19,090 bases of DNA from an uncultured Eubacteriales bacterium (GTDB lineage Bacteria; Bacillota; Clostridia; Oscillospirales; Acutalibacteraceae). Each line of letters starts with the position of its first letter. The first letter of the stretch is position 1. Position numbers and translations under genes: made by a program. Location of the stretch: contig CAREUR010000018.1 of assembly GCA_948968885.1 (NCBI GenBank), forward strand, positions 1 through 19,090, in the 5' to 3' direction. The notes beneath the pieces were generated by a model that had not been told where the DNA came from, did not search any database, and worked only from the letters and a program-made list of their open reading frames with translations. Of this stretch, positions 1 to 6,782 are shown piece by piece.

Positions 1-44
1 ATTGCCATAGACAACAAACTAGATAAAAACACTTTTTTAAACAT
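1..44 (-). CDS. 5' end of a putative secreted protein gene, cut by the window edge
   Basis: On the minus strand an ATG at 44-42 opens a frame that stays open to the window edge and reads MFKKVFLSSLLSMA. A very strong ribosome binding site (AGGAGGA, complement of 51-57) sits 6 bases upstream. The lysine pair followed by a hydrophobic run looks like the start of a Sec signal peptide. It lies 64 bases downstream of the 142-residue secreted protein gene in the same direction, and I see no terminator between them, so the two are probably co-transcribed. Only 14 codons are visible, so the product cannot be identified. That a gene starts here is supported by the ribosome binding site and the signal-like start, not by homology. 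Confidence 0.6.
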   Translation of the reverse strand, partial: MFKKVFLSSLLSMA

Positions 45-108
45 AATTATTCCTCCTAAAAAATTAAAAATTACCTTTACATTTTATCGTACTTTGCAGT
101 TAGTTTCC

Positions 109-537
109 CTACATGTATAGAGGTCCTAAACAAAGCTTTTCAAAAATTTCATTAAGTTTTTCCTGTAAATCTTTCGCATCTTCAATGTCAGTTCTCACCT
201 TATTAAGCGACTTTTCTAAGAAGTAACATCGTATTGCATACTTTATAACGTATGGAAAACTTCTAATTTCATTTAGAATTTTTATTAATAAGTTGCTATT
301 TTGTCCCTTAATTCTTTGCAATACTGCGTCCCTTTCTAAAATTAATTGATCCATCTCTAACGTTTCTCTTTCTAAAACCTGCCTATCATTTTCTGACGCT
401 TCATTTAAGTCAGCCAAGGTCTCAAAAACTTGCCTGCAGCCTTGTTCAATGGCACTAGTTGCTTCTGCTCTTACAGACATACCCATAAAAAAGGCAATTT
501 GCAGCATCAACACCATTGATAAAACCTTTTTCGCCAT
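109..537 (-). CDS. Hypothetical secreted coiled-coil protein, 142 aa
   Basis: I do not recognise this protein. Residues 1-24 form a signal peptide: MAKK, a hydrophobic stretch, then a possible AxA-like cleavage site at VRAEA, so the product is probably exported or held at the cell surface. The remainder is highly charged. Residues about 30-80 and 105-138 are rich in Glu, Leu, Asp and Lys with heptad-like spacing, suggesting two helical coiled-coil segments joined by a more hydrophobic stretch (about 83-103). Three cysteines (C34, C104, C136) remain in the mature part. The ATG is preceded by AGGGAGGG about 11 bases upstream and by a perfect-consensus promoter at 575-603. The gene is AT-rich (positions 181-240 are 33% G+C) compared with the isoprenoid genes next door, which may indicate later acquisition or a fast-evolving surface protein. 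Confidence 0.75.
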   Translation of the reverse strand: MAKKVLSMVLMLQIAFFMGMSVRAEATSAIEQGCRQVFETLADLNEASENDRQVLERETLEMDQLILERDAVLQRIKGQNSNLLIKILNEIRSFPYVIKYAIRCYFLEKSLNKVRTDIEDAKDLQEKLNEIFEKLCLGPLYM

Positions 538-574
538 AAACCAAACTTCCCTCCCTAAAAATCATCTGTTTGCT

Positions 575-603
575 ATTATATCACCTCAAAATAATTTTGT
601 CAA
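575..603 (-). promoter_or_regulatory. Consensus sigma-A promoter for the secreted-protein genes
   Basis: Read on the minus strand, TTGACA (603-598) and TATAAT (580-575) are separated by exactly 17 bases, a perfect match to the vegetative consensus. Transcription would start near 568, leaving a short leader with the AGGGAGGG ribosome binding site before the ATG at 537. A perfect promoter predicts strong expression unless repressed. Confidence 0.85.
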
Positions 604-669
604 GTATGTTTAAAATATTTTTTAATATTTGGCGATGTTATATATTTTTGAGCGATTTGCGCCTTTTTC

Positions 670-698
670 TTGAAAAATTTTGTCGGTCGTGGTATATT
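670..698 (+). promoter_or_regulatory. Sigma-A promoter for ispD-ispF
   Basis: TTGAAA (670-675), a 17-base spacer and TATATT (693-698) match the vegetative consensus at 5/6 in each hexamer. The predicted start of transcription is near 705. This also rules out an upstream TTG at 670 as the ispD start, because that codon is part of the -35 element. Confidence 0.75.
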
Positions 699-709
699 TA
701 AACTCACTC

Positions 710-725
710 TTAGGCGTGCGCCTAA
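710..725 (+). promoter_or_regulatory. Inverted repeat at the start of the ispD transcript
   Basis: TTAGGCG (710-716) and CGCCTAA (719-725) are perfect 7-base inverted arms around a 2-base centre. They begin about 5 bases after the predicted transcription start and end 10 bases before the GGAGG ribosome binding site of ispD. The position fits either an operator or a small 5' hairpin. No function is known to me. Confidence 0.5.
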
Positions 726-747
726 TCTTAGAAACGGAGGCTCTGCT

Positions 748-1446
748 ATGGCCCGTCAGTTCGTCTCTGCGGTAATCGTCGCCGCTGGAAACTCCACTCG
801 CATGGGGACAGATAAAATCTTTCTTACGCTAAACGCCGTCCCAGCCATTGTTTATACGCTAAAGGCTTTTGAATGTGCCGAAACTATCGACGAAGTCATC
901 CTTGTTTGTCGAGATAAGCACGCATCAACTCTGCGCGAAATTATTAAAAAATACAAAGTTAAAAAAGTCACAAAGTTTGCTCCTGGAGGGCGTTTTCGAC
1001 AGGAATCAGCATTCTCCGGTATAAACATTTGTGGCACGCGTACCACCCATTATGCAGTTCACGATGCGGCCCGATGCCTTATCACCAGCGCGGAGATTGA
1101 CTCCGTCGTACGTGATGCCTTTGTGCACAGCGCCAGTTCTTTGGGCGTACCTTGCAAAGATACTATCAAAACCGTGGATTCGCAAAGTTTCGTTGTTAAG
1201 TCGCTGGACCGTAGCGTTTTGTGGAACATCCAGACACCGCAGGTTTTTACGAAAGCTCTATATTTGGCAGCGATGGATGCTTCTGTCCGTACGGGCGCGG
1301 ATTACACCGACGACTGCCAGATGGTCGAAAATATCGGCGAGCAAGTGCATATTGTGAAGGGCAGCTACTCTAATTTAAAGCTCACTACACCCGATGATGT
1401 CGCCATTTTCGAGGGAATTTTAAGGCAAAGGGGTGATTCTTTGTGA
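748..1446 (+). CDS. ispD: 2-C-methyl-D-erythritol 4-phosphate cytidylyltransferase (IspD)
   Basis: IspD is the third step of the MEP isoprenoid pathway, joining CTP and methylerythritol phosphate to give CDP-methylerythritol. The 232-residue protein has the family landmarks: the nucleotide-binding loop VAAGNSTRMG (residues 11-20) with K23, GGRFRQES (80-87), HDAAR (105-109), TPQ (163-165), TDD (187-189) and the C-terminal NLKLTTPDD (209-217). The ATG at 748 is chosen because GGAGG (736-740) is 7 bases upstream and the protein then starts just before the conserved SAVIVAAG. A longer frame to 670 would run through the promoter. The stop overlaps the ispF start by 4 bases, so the two are translationally coupled. 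The usual Pro after HDAAR is Cys here. Confidence 0.95.
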   Translation: MARQFVSAVIVAAGNSTRMGTDKIFLTLNAVPAIVYTLKAFECAETIDEVILVCRDKHASTLREIIKKYKVKKVTKFAPGGRFRQESAFSGINICGTRTTHYAVHDAARCLITSAEIDSVVRDAFVHSASSLGVPCKDTIKTVDSQSFVVKSLDRSVLWNIQTPQVFTKALYLAAMDASVRTGADYTDDCQMVENIGEQVHIVKGSYSNLKLTTPDDVAIFEGILRQRGDSL

Positions 1447-1910
1447 GGATTGGGCATGGTTACGACGCGCACAAGCTGGTCGTAGGCCGAAAGCTCATTT
1501 TGGGCGGATGCGAAATTCCGCACACGCACGGGCTTCTTGGTCACTCAGACGCAGATGTGCTGACTCACGCAATCATGGATGCGCTGCTGGGCGCCGCCGC
1601 TTTGGGCGACATCGGCGGCCTGTTCCCGGACACTGTCGATAATTTTAAAAACGCTAACAGCCTTCATTTGCTGGGCATCGTTCGCGAAAAAATTGCCGTC
1701 GCGGGCCTTCACATCGCCAATATCGACGCCACTGTCATCGCGCAGGAGCCCAAACTTTCGCCATACATTTCGCTCATGCGCACCAATATTGCTAGCGTTT
1801 GCGGGGTTAACGTTGGCCAAATCAGCGTGAAGGCTACAACCGAGGAGCATATGGGCTTTACCGGCCGTTTGGAGGGGATTTCGGCTCATGCGGTTTGCCT
1901 CTTGGACTGA
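1443..1910 (+). CDS. ispF: 2-C-methyl-D-erythritol 2,4-cyclodiphosphate synthase (IspF)
   Basis: IspF cyclises CDP-methylerythritol 2-phosphate to methylerythritol cyclodiphosphate with release of CMP, two steps after IspD. The 155-residue length is typical. The zinc ligands are visible as D8, H10 (GHGYDAH) and H42 (LGHSDADVLTHA), followed by the characteristic GAAALGDIGGLFPDT (50-64) and near the end the ATTEEHMGFTGRLEG block (131-145). The start is GTG, overlapping the ispD stop (GTGA), with an AAGGGGTG-type ribosome binding site inside the end of ispD. The ispDF order with overlap is common in bacteria. ispE is not in the window. Confidence 0.96.
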   Translation: MRIGHGYDAHKLVVGRKLILGGCEIPHTHGLLGHSDADVLTHAIMDALLGAAALGDIGGLFPDTVDNFKNANSLHLLGIVREKIAVAGLHIANIDATVIAQEPKLSPYISLMRTNIASVCGVNVGQISVKATTEEHMGFTGRLEGISAHAVCLLD

Positions 1911-1952
1911 TTTTCCCATTCTGTCGGGACTCAAACACATCATATTTTGCTC

Positions 1953-1985
1953 AAGCACTGGCTCTTTGCTGGTGCTTAAATTTTT
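1953..1985 (+). terminator. Probable rho-independent terminator after ispF
   Basis: A 10-bp stem (1953-1962 with 1968-1977, starting AAGCAC and ending GTGCTT, including two G-U wobbles) closes a 5-base TCTTT loop and is followed by AAATTTTT. The three A's before the T-run weaken it slightly. It would separate ispDF from the DUF3343/cysteine desulfurase pair. Confidence 0.55.
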
Positions 1986-1996
1986 GCTGCCCGACT

Positions 1997-2026
1997 TTCA
2001 CGGCGCGGCGGAGGTTTTCATATAAT
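1997..2026 (+). promoter_or_regulatory. Possible sigma-A promoter for the DUF3343/desulfurase pair
   Basis: TATAAT (2021-2026) has a 4/6 -35 match TTCACG (1997-2002) at 18-base spacing, directly after the putative ispF terminator. The predicted start near 2033 would leave a leader of about 23 bases containing TGGAG (2047-2051), which fits the TTG start at 2056. Confidence 0.45.
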
Positions 2027-2055
2027 GTTTCAGCAAGAATTTTGCATGGAGTTGA

Positions 2056-2292
2056 TTGGCCTTGAAAAAAGCGCTATTTACGGTGAGTTCGATAACTTAC
2101 GCCATGAAAGGCCGCGATTTATTGAACTCGAGGGGGATCAAATGCGAGATACACCGCGTGTCTTCTGGCAATGCGCATTCGGGCTGCGGATATGGCCTTA
2201 TTATCTACGGCGACGCTGAATCTGCCGCTAGGATCCTGTCTCAGACGCGAGTTGGCGTGCTAAACAAAAAATATTTGGGGGCAAAACGATGA
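2056..2292 (+). CDS. DUF3343 protein (putative Se/S carrier-like), 78 aa
   Basis: Small single-domain protein with the DUF3343 pattern: a beta-strand start (KKALFTVSSITYAMKG), a helix (RDLLNSRGIKC), then HSGCGYGLIIY, where the conserved Cys sits in an SxCGYG-like loop, and a C-terminal helix. DUF3343 proteins resemble the C-terminal part of YedF and are suspected to bind or carry sulfur or selenium, but no reaction is established. An in-frame stop (2053-2055) lies directly before the TTG at 2056, so translation must begin at TTG 2056 (GGAG 4 bases upstream), TTG 2062, or later. The stop overlaps the ATG of the cysteine desulfurase (ATGA, 2289-2292), implying joint translation and a role in handling the sulfur that enzyme mobilises. 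Confidence 0.8.
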   Translation: MALKKALFTVSSITYAMKGRDLLNSRGIKCEIHRVSSGNAHSGCGYGLIIYGDAESAARILSQTRVGVLNKKYLGAKR

Positions 2293-3428
2293 TATACCTT
2301 GATAATGCTGCTACTTCTTTTCCGAAACCCGCGAGTGTTCTGAGATCTGTGGACTTTGCTATGCGTAAACTTGGCGCTAATCCTGGCCGCAGCGGTCACA
2401 CAATGTCCATGGCGGCGGCTGGAGCGGTTTATGAGTGCAGAAAGGCTTTGGCTGGCTTTTTTAACGCACCCGGACCCGAGTGCGTCGTCTTCACGCTTAA
2501 CTGCACGCACGCCATCAACATGGTTCTTAAAGGTTTATTGCGGGCTGGTAACCATGTTGTTATCTCTTGCCTCGAGCACAACGCCATTACCCGTCCTTTG
2601 AAGACTCTCGAAGCCCTTGGAATCTCGTTCTCTGAGGCGAAAGTCTTTCCGGGCGATGACGCCGCCACTGTTAGCTCTTTTAAAAGCGTTATCACCGCTA
2701 AGACCGCGCTTATTGCCTGCACTCACGCTTCTAACGTCTGGGGTGTGCGGTTGCCAATTCAACAAATCTGCGCAATGGCTCATCGTATGGGGATTCCTAC
2801 ACTTGTTGACGCTGCTCAGAGCGCGGGGCATGTGCCTATTGACCTCGACAAGACCGGCATCGACTACCTGTGCTTGGCGGGGCACAAGGGACTTTTTGGC
2901 CCTATGGGTGTGGGAGTGCTGATTACAGCATGCGGGGAGAGGCTTGCGACTACTGTCCAGGGCGGCACGGGGCTGAATTCGGGCTCTTACCTGCAGACGG
3001 ACGTGATGCCCGAAAAATTTGAGAGTGGCACGCAAAACCTCGCTGGAATCGCAGGACTGCACGCCGGAATAGACTTCTTAAACTCGGTGACTTTGAAGAA
3101 AATTTCAGTCCACGAGCACCGATTAATTCGCCATTTGTACAGCGGTCTATCCCGAATTAAAGGCGTTCAGCTATATATGCCTGCTCCCGACCCTTACCAT
3201 TTCGTACCTTTGCTGTCCTTCAACATTGCTGGCCTTCACAGCGAAGCCGTTGCCGAGATCCTGAACAAGCACAAAATCTACGTACGCGCGGGATTACACT
3301 GTGCTCCAGCCGCTCACAGATTCTGCAACACGCTTAACCGCGGAGCCGTGCGGGTTTGTCCTTCTGCTTTTACCAAGATGTCCGATATTGACGCGCTTCT
3401 TAACGTTGTTGATGGGATCAAACCCTAG
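2289..3428 (+). CDS. Cysteine desulfurase family protein (SufS-like class V aminotransferase, EGID type)
   Basis: PLP enzyme expected to remove sulfur (or selenium) from cysteine (or selenocysteine) as an enzyme-bound persulfide, leaving alanine. In its 379 residues the N-terminal YLDNAATSFPKP (3-14), THAIN (73-77), EHNA (96-99), DAAQSAGH (174-181), the PLP lysine K200 in AGHKGLFGPMG, FESGTQN (244-250) and the persulfide-forming C338 in RAGLHCAPAAH are all present. The short active-site loop and this motif set match the family often annotated as am_tr_V_EGID rather than housekeeping IscS. The start is fixed by the 4-base overlap with the DUF3343 gene. No sufU/iscU scaffold or selD is nearby, so whether it serves Fe-S clusters, thio-modification or selenium use cannot be decided here. 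Confidence 0.88.
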   Translation: MIYLDNAATSFPKPASVLRSVDFAMRKLGANPGRSGHTMSMAAAGAVYECRKALAGFFNAPGPECVVFTLNCTHAINMVLKGLLRAGNHVVISCLEHNAITRPLKTLEALGISFSEAKVFPGDDAATVSSFKSVITAKTALIACTHASNVWGVRLPIQQICAMAHRMGIPTLVDAAQSAGHVPIDLDKTGIDYLCLAGHKGLFGPMGVGVLITACGERLATTVQGGTGLNSGSYLQTDVMPEKFESGTQNLAGIAGLHAGIDFLNSVTLKKISVHEHRLIRHLYSGLSRIKGVQLYMPAPDPYHFVPLLSFNIAGLHSEAVAEILNKHKIYVRAGLHCAPAAHRFCNTLNRGAVRVCPSAFTKMSDIDALLNVVDGIKP

Positions 3429-3545
3429 CCCCATCGCCACATTAATTTTTTAAAATAAAAAAACTTCCATTTTCGCAAAAAATATGTTAACATTATTTAT
3501 AGGACTAATTTTTTTTAGAGATTTTCTCTCGGAAAGAAGAAAATA

Positions 3546-4433
3546 ATGGACATTATTTTTAACAACCTCAACGCCTTTTTTTGCCTGATGAAAACGTTCA
3601 CCGTCTCCGATTTCTTCGATATTTCTATTATGTCTTTTATTTTTTACAATTTTATTAAACTGATCCGGGAAACCCGCGCCAGTCAGCTCGTTAAGGGCCT
3701 TTTGATCTTGGTGGTTGCCTATGTGGCCTCTTTTCAGTTTAATTTTAGAATGTTACGATATTTGTTGAACAAGTTTTTCGAATTCGGAATTATCGCGCTG
3801 CTTGTTGTTTTTCAGCCAGAACTCCGCCGCGCCCTCGAGCAAATCGGCCGGAGCAAAATCAGCAAATACTGGGCCTCACCCGCGCTGCACAAGTTTAACG
3901 TGGCGTCTTACCGGCTGCAGCAAAAGTGCATACATACCGTTGTGGAGGCAATCTTGCTGCTTCAACAGACCAAAACCGGCGCTCTGATCGTTTTTGAGCG
4001 GCAGACTAAGCTTGGCGACTACATCGACACGGGCACCGTTCTGCGCGCAAAGCCTTCTGTGCCGATTATTGGGAACATCTTTTTTAATAAGGCTCCCTTG
4101 CACGACGGTGCCATGATTATTCGCGGATTTTCTATTTATGCGGCGGGCTGCATTCTGCCTTTGACGAAGAATGAGAACGTCAGTTTGGAGGTTGGAACCC
4201 GTCACCGTGCGGCCCTTGGCATCAGCGAGATTTCTGATGCCATTGCTATTGTTGTTTCGGAGGAAAACGGGACTATCTCTGTGGCTATGAACGGCGTTCT
4301 GACGCGAAATTATAACAAGGACAAGCTGCTAGATCTTTTGCAAAAGAACGTGCTTGCCGACGTGGAGGAAGCGCGGACCGTTAAAAATCAAATTATTGAG
4401 TCTATAATGGGGAAGAAAAATGAAAATAAATAG
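3546..4433 (+). CDS. cdaA: Membrane diadenylate cyclase CdaA
   Basis: CdaA condenses two ATP to c-di-AMP, an essential messenger controlling potassium, osmolytes and wall homeostasis in Gram-positives. Its 295 residues begin with about three membrane segments (roughly 24-40, 48-64, 79-91), followed by the FQPELRRALEQIGR linker (89-102) and the DAC domain with the catalytic DGA at 187-189 (PLHDGAMII) and RHR at 219-221 (GTRHRAALG). The ATG follows GGAAAGAAG with about 6 bases spacing. It overlaps cdaR by 14 bases, the usual cdaA-cdaR arrangement. In many Firmicutes glmM follows, but here the next gene is convergent. The C-terminus (about 262-295) is a charged extension. Confidence 0.95.
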   Translation: MDIIFNNLNAFFCLMKTFTVSDFFDISIMSFIFYNFIKLIRETRASQLVKGLLILVVAYVASFQFNFRMLRYLLNKFFEFGIIALLVVFQPELRRALEQIGRSKISKYWASPALHKFNVASYRLQQKCIHTVVEAILLLQQTKTGALIVFERQTKLGDYIDTGTVLRAKPSVPIIGNIFFNKAPLHDGAMIIRGFSIYAAGCILPLTKNENVSLEVGTRHRAALGISEISDAIAIVVSEENGTISVAMNGVLTRNYNKDKLLDLLQKNVLADVEEARTVKNQIIESIMGKKNENK

Positions 4434-5691
4434 GTTTAATTTGGGGCGATTGTTCTACAACAACAAAGTTGTCATGCTGTTTTCGGTGATTTTTGCGTTC
4501 ATTTTTTGGGTCATACTTTCTACGAGCGCTTCGGAGTCCACCACCAAGCTCATTTCGGACATTCCCATTCAGGTATCCCTCTCGGAAAGCGCCAAAGAAA
4601 GCGGTTTGACGGTTTTTGGCGTGGACGAAATTAGAGCCGAGATCTCTGTGACGGGCAATCGGCTGATTCTTGGTCAGCTCTCGAAAAATGACATCTTAGT
4701 CACCGCGGCGCAGTCTGCAAACATGATAACCTCCGTCGGGACCTACACCCTGGAGCTTTGTGCCAAGAAAAACAGCATTCTGACCGACTACGAGTTCACT
4801 TCTAGCGTGTCGCCTAAGTTCATTACCGTTGTGGTGGATCGCTTCCGCAGCCAGACTTTCGACATTACACCAAACATCAAGTTTAGCGCGAACCCCGATT
4901 ACTTCGTGCCTCCTATTGCTTTGTCCGACGCGCAGATTGAAATTTCTGGCCCGGAGTCGGTTGTTTCGAGTATTGCGAACGTGACCGTGGAGGGGAATAT
5001 TCCTGGAATCCTCAACAGGACGGCTTATTTGAATGACCTACCGATAAACCTTCTTGATGCAGCGGGAAATAAGATTAACACGACCAACCTGACGCTCAGT
5101 GTTACTAAGGTTAACGCGACTGTTGCGATTCTGCAGCGTAAGTTTGTGAACGTTAAACCAGAATTCACGGGGGTTCCGGCGGGGCTTAATGTGAAGTCCC
5201 TGCCAATTGCGGTGACTCCGGCCAAGATAGAGATTGCGGCTCCTGCGGACGTCATCGGCAAAATCTCTGATGTTTCGCTTGATCCCATCGACTTTTCTCA
5301 GATAAACCTCGAGAACTGCCAGTTTGAGCCCGAAATCAAGCTTCCCAGCGACTGTAGAAACCTCAGCAGCACGACCCATGCGACCGTCAAAATGAACTTG
5401 CTTGGCTTCCAGGCGCGTACCGTCGCTGCTAAGAATATTCGCTTTAAGAACGTTCCAGACGGCAAATCTGCAACCTCTAGCTCTTCAACTCTGAATATTA
5501 CGGTCGTTGGCCCAATTGCACAGCTTCGCACATTGTCCGACGGCGACGTTTCGGCCGAGATTGACCTTTCTGGCAAAGAGGATTTTGTTGGACGCACCGA
5601 GATGCCCGCCAAAATCGTATTTAGTTCCGGCGCAAATAAGTGCTGGGCGTATGGGTCCTACGGTTTGACTGTTAGTGTCGCGAAAAAGTAG
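4420..5691 (+). CDS. cdaR: CdaR, YbbR-domain regulator of the diadenylate cyclase
   Basis: CdaR binds CdaA at the membrane and modulates c-di-AMP production. The protein has 423 residues: a short cytoplasmic start, one membrane helix at about 16-34 (VVMLFSVIFAFIFWVIL), then extracytoplasmic YbbR-type beta repeats. About four can be traced (roughly 45-135, 140-230, 235-325, 330-422), each with a pattern of Val/Ile strands and an ISGPESVVSSI-like or IAAPADVIGKI-like turn. The ATG at 4420 lies inside the end of cdaA with GGGGAAG upstream, so translation is coupled. The sequence outside the membrane helix is weakly conserved in this family, so the call rests on architecture and the cdaA neighbour. 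Confidence 0.9.
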   Translation: MKINRFNLGRLFYNNKVVMLFSVIFAFIFWVILSTSASESTTKLISDIPIQVSLSESAKESGLTVFGVDEIRAEISVTGNRLILGQLSKNDILVTAAQSANMITSVGTYTLELCAKKNSILTDYEFTSSVSPKFITVVVDRFRSQTFDITPNIKFSANPDYFVPPIALSDAQIEISGPESVVSSIANVTVEGNIPGILNRTAYLNDLPINLLDAAGNKINTTNLTLSVTKVNATVAILQRKFVNVKPEFTGVPAGLNVKSLPIAVTPAKIEIAAPADVIGKISDVSLDPIDFSQINLENCQFEPEIKLPSDCRNLSSTTHATVKMNLLGFQARTVAAKNIRFKNVPDGKSATSSSSTLNITVVGPIAQLRTLSDGDVSAEIDLSGKEDFVGRTEMPAKIVFSSGANKCWAYGSYGLTVSVAKK

Positions 5692-5710
5692 ATTCCGCTA
5701 CGGTTTTTCG
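5681..5710. terminator. Possible bidirectional terminator between cdaR and tsaD
   Basis: CGAAAAAGTAG (5681-5691) can pair with CTAC plus TTTTTCG (5698-5710) around an ATTCCG loop with a 2-base bulge. The A-tract/T-tract symmetry would serve both converging transcripts. The central stem is only 4 bp and AT-rich, so this is tentative. Confidence 0.35.
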
Positions 5711-5730
5711 TGTACTCAAAAATTTATCAA

Positions 5731-6747
5731 TCAACTCAAAGTGTCGATATTCAGCGTTGCTACTGCGTTTAGGCTCATGGTGGCAACGTTCCCTTTTTGA
5801 TATTCATAGTACGCCTGCGCTCCAACCATCGCCGCGTTGTCTCCACACAGCGCCAAACCTGGGATGTAGGCCTGCCAACCTCTTTTTTTACACTCCTCAA
5901 AGAGCCTTCTGCGCAATAAGAGGTTCGCCGAAACGCCTCCCGCCGCGGCTAGTTTGGTGTAACCCAGGTTCTGCGCCGCTTTTACGAAGTTTTCCATCAG
6001 ACAATCTACCACCGCCGCCCGAAACGAGGCCGCCATGTTCTCCACGTTGATGTGCTCTCCCTTTTGCTCGGCGTTGTGCAGCCGATTTATGACCGCCGTT
6101 TTCAGCCCAGAAAAGCTAAAGTCGTACTCTGACCCCTGCACTGTCGGGCGCGGCAATTTATATGCGTTTGCGTTGCCCCTTTCGGCGGCCTTGTCTAAGT
6201 GCACTCCGCCTGGATACGGCATTTTCATTGTCCTCGCGGCTTTGTCAAAGGCTTCCCCGGCCGCGTCGTCCCGCGTTTGCCCCAAAACCTTTAGCCCGGT
6301 GTAGTCCTCGACCTCGATGATATGGCTGTGCCCGCCCGAGACCACCAGGCACAGGAACGGCGGCGTCAGCTCGGGGTGCGTTATGTAGTTTGCCGCGATG
6401 TGCGACCGCAGGTGGTGCACCGGGATTAGCGGCAGGTTGGCCGATAGCGCGAGGCCTTTTGCGAAGTTCACTCCCACTAGCAACGACCCGATGAGCCCCG
6501 GCGCATCGGTCACTGCGACGGCATCTATGCCCTGTAACTCGCATTTTGACAAGCTTAGCGCCTGTTTTGTTATTTGCGAAATTACCTCTATGTGCCTTCG
6601 TGACGCGATTTCAGGCACTACTCCGCCGTACAATTTATGCTCTTCTTGCGACGCAACTACGTTTGACAGCACTTTTCTGCCGTCCTGCACCACCGCTGCT
6701 GCCGTCTCATCGCACGAACTCTCTATCGCCAAGATCCTCACTAGCAT
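5731..6747 (-). CDS. tsaD: tRNA N6-adenosine threonylcarbamoyltransferase TsaD
   Basis: TsaD transfers the threonylcarbamoyl group to A37 of ANN-decoding tRNAs (t6A), acting with TsaB and TsaE in bacteria. The 338-residue length is standard for the Kae1/TsaD/Gcp family. It begins with the ATPase-fold motif ILAIESSCDET (5-15). It has the metal-binding HxxxH at H112 and H116, SGGHSHI (137-143), GEAFDKAAR (164-172), the GGV..PE block (41-46) and CGDNAAM (301-307) with the metal ligand D303. The ATG at 6747 has GAGGGAG 4 bases upstream; a GTG two codons later is spaced 10 bases and cannot be excluded. It ends the polA-led minus-strand group, 35 bases after the acetyltransferase gene. RimI-tsaD adjacency is common, but tsaB and tsaE are absent here. 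Confidence 0.96.
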   Translation of the reverse strand: MLVRILAIESSCDETAAAVVQDGRKVLSNVVASQEEHKLYGGVVPEIASRRHIEVISQITKQALSLSKCELQGIDAVAVTDAPGLIGSLLVGVNFAKGLALSANLPLIPVHHLRSHIAANYITHPELTPPFLCLVVSGGHSHIIEVEDYTGLKVLGQTRDDAAGEAFDKAARTMKMPYPGGVHLDKAAERGNANAYKLPRPTVQGSEYDFSFSGLKTAVINRLHNAEQKGEHINVENMAASFRAAVVDCLMENFVKAAQNLGYTKLAAAGGVSANLLLRRRLFEECKKRGWQAYIPGLALCGDNAAMVGAQAYYEYQKGNVATMSLNAVATLNIDTLS

Positions 6748-6782
6748 TTCTCTCCCTCGTCACCGTAATTTCGCCGCCACGT

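Noticed and set aside
2025..2219. 64-codon frame from ATG 2025 with a good GGAGG upstream
   Set aside because: It overlaps the conserved DUF3343 frame almost entirely, its product resembles nothing, and its ATG lies in a TATAAT box. Kept only as a finding about conflicting start signals.
3429..3545. Possible promoter in the AT-rich gap before cdaA
   Set aside because: Several TA-rich hexamers exist but none has an acceptable -35 at 16-18 bases. The small AGAGA/TCTCT hairpin (3517-3529) is too short to call.
6400..6420. TsaD metal-site stretch reads HHLRSH instead of the HHxEGH seen in some homologues
   Set aside because: Both metal-binding histidines are kept, and the residues between them vary among Gram-positive TsaD proteins as I recall, so this is probably normal variation.
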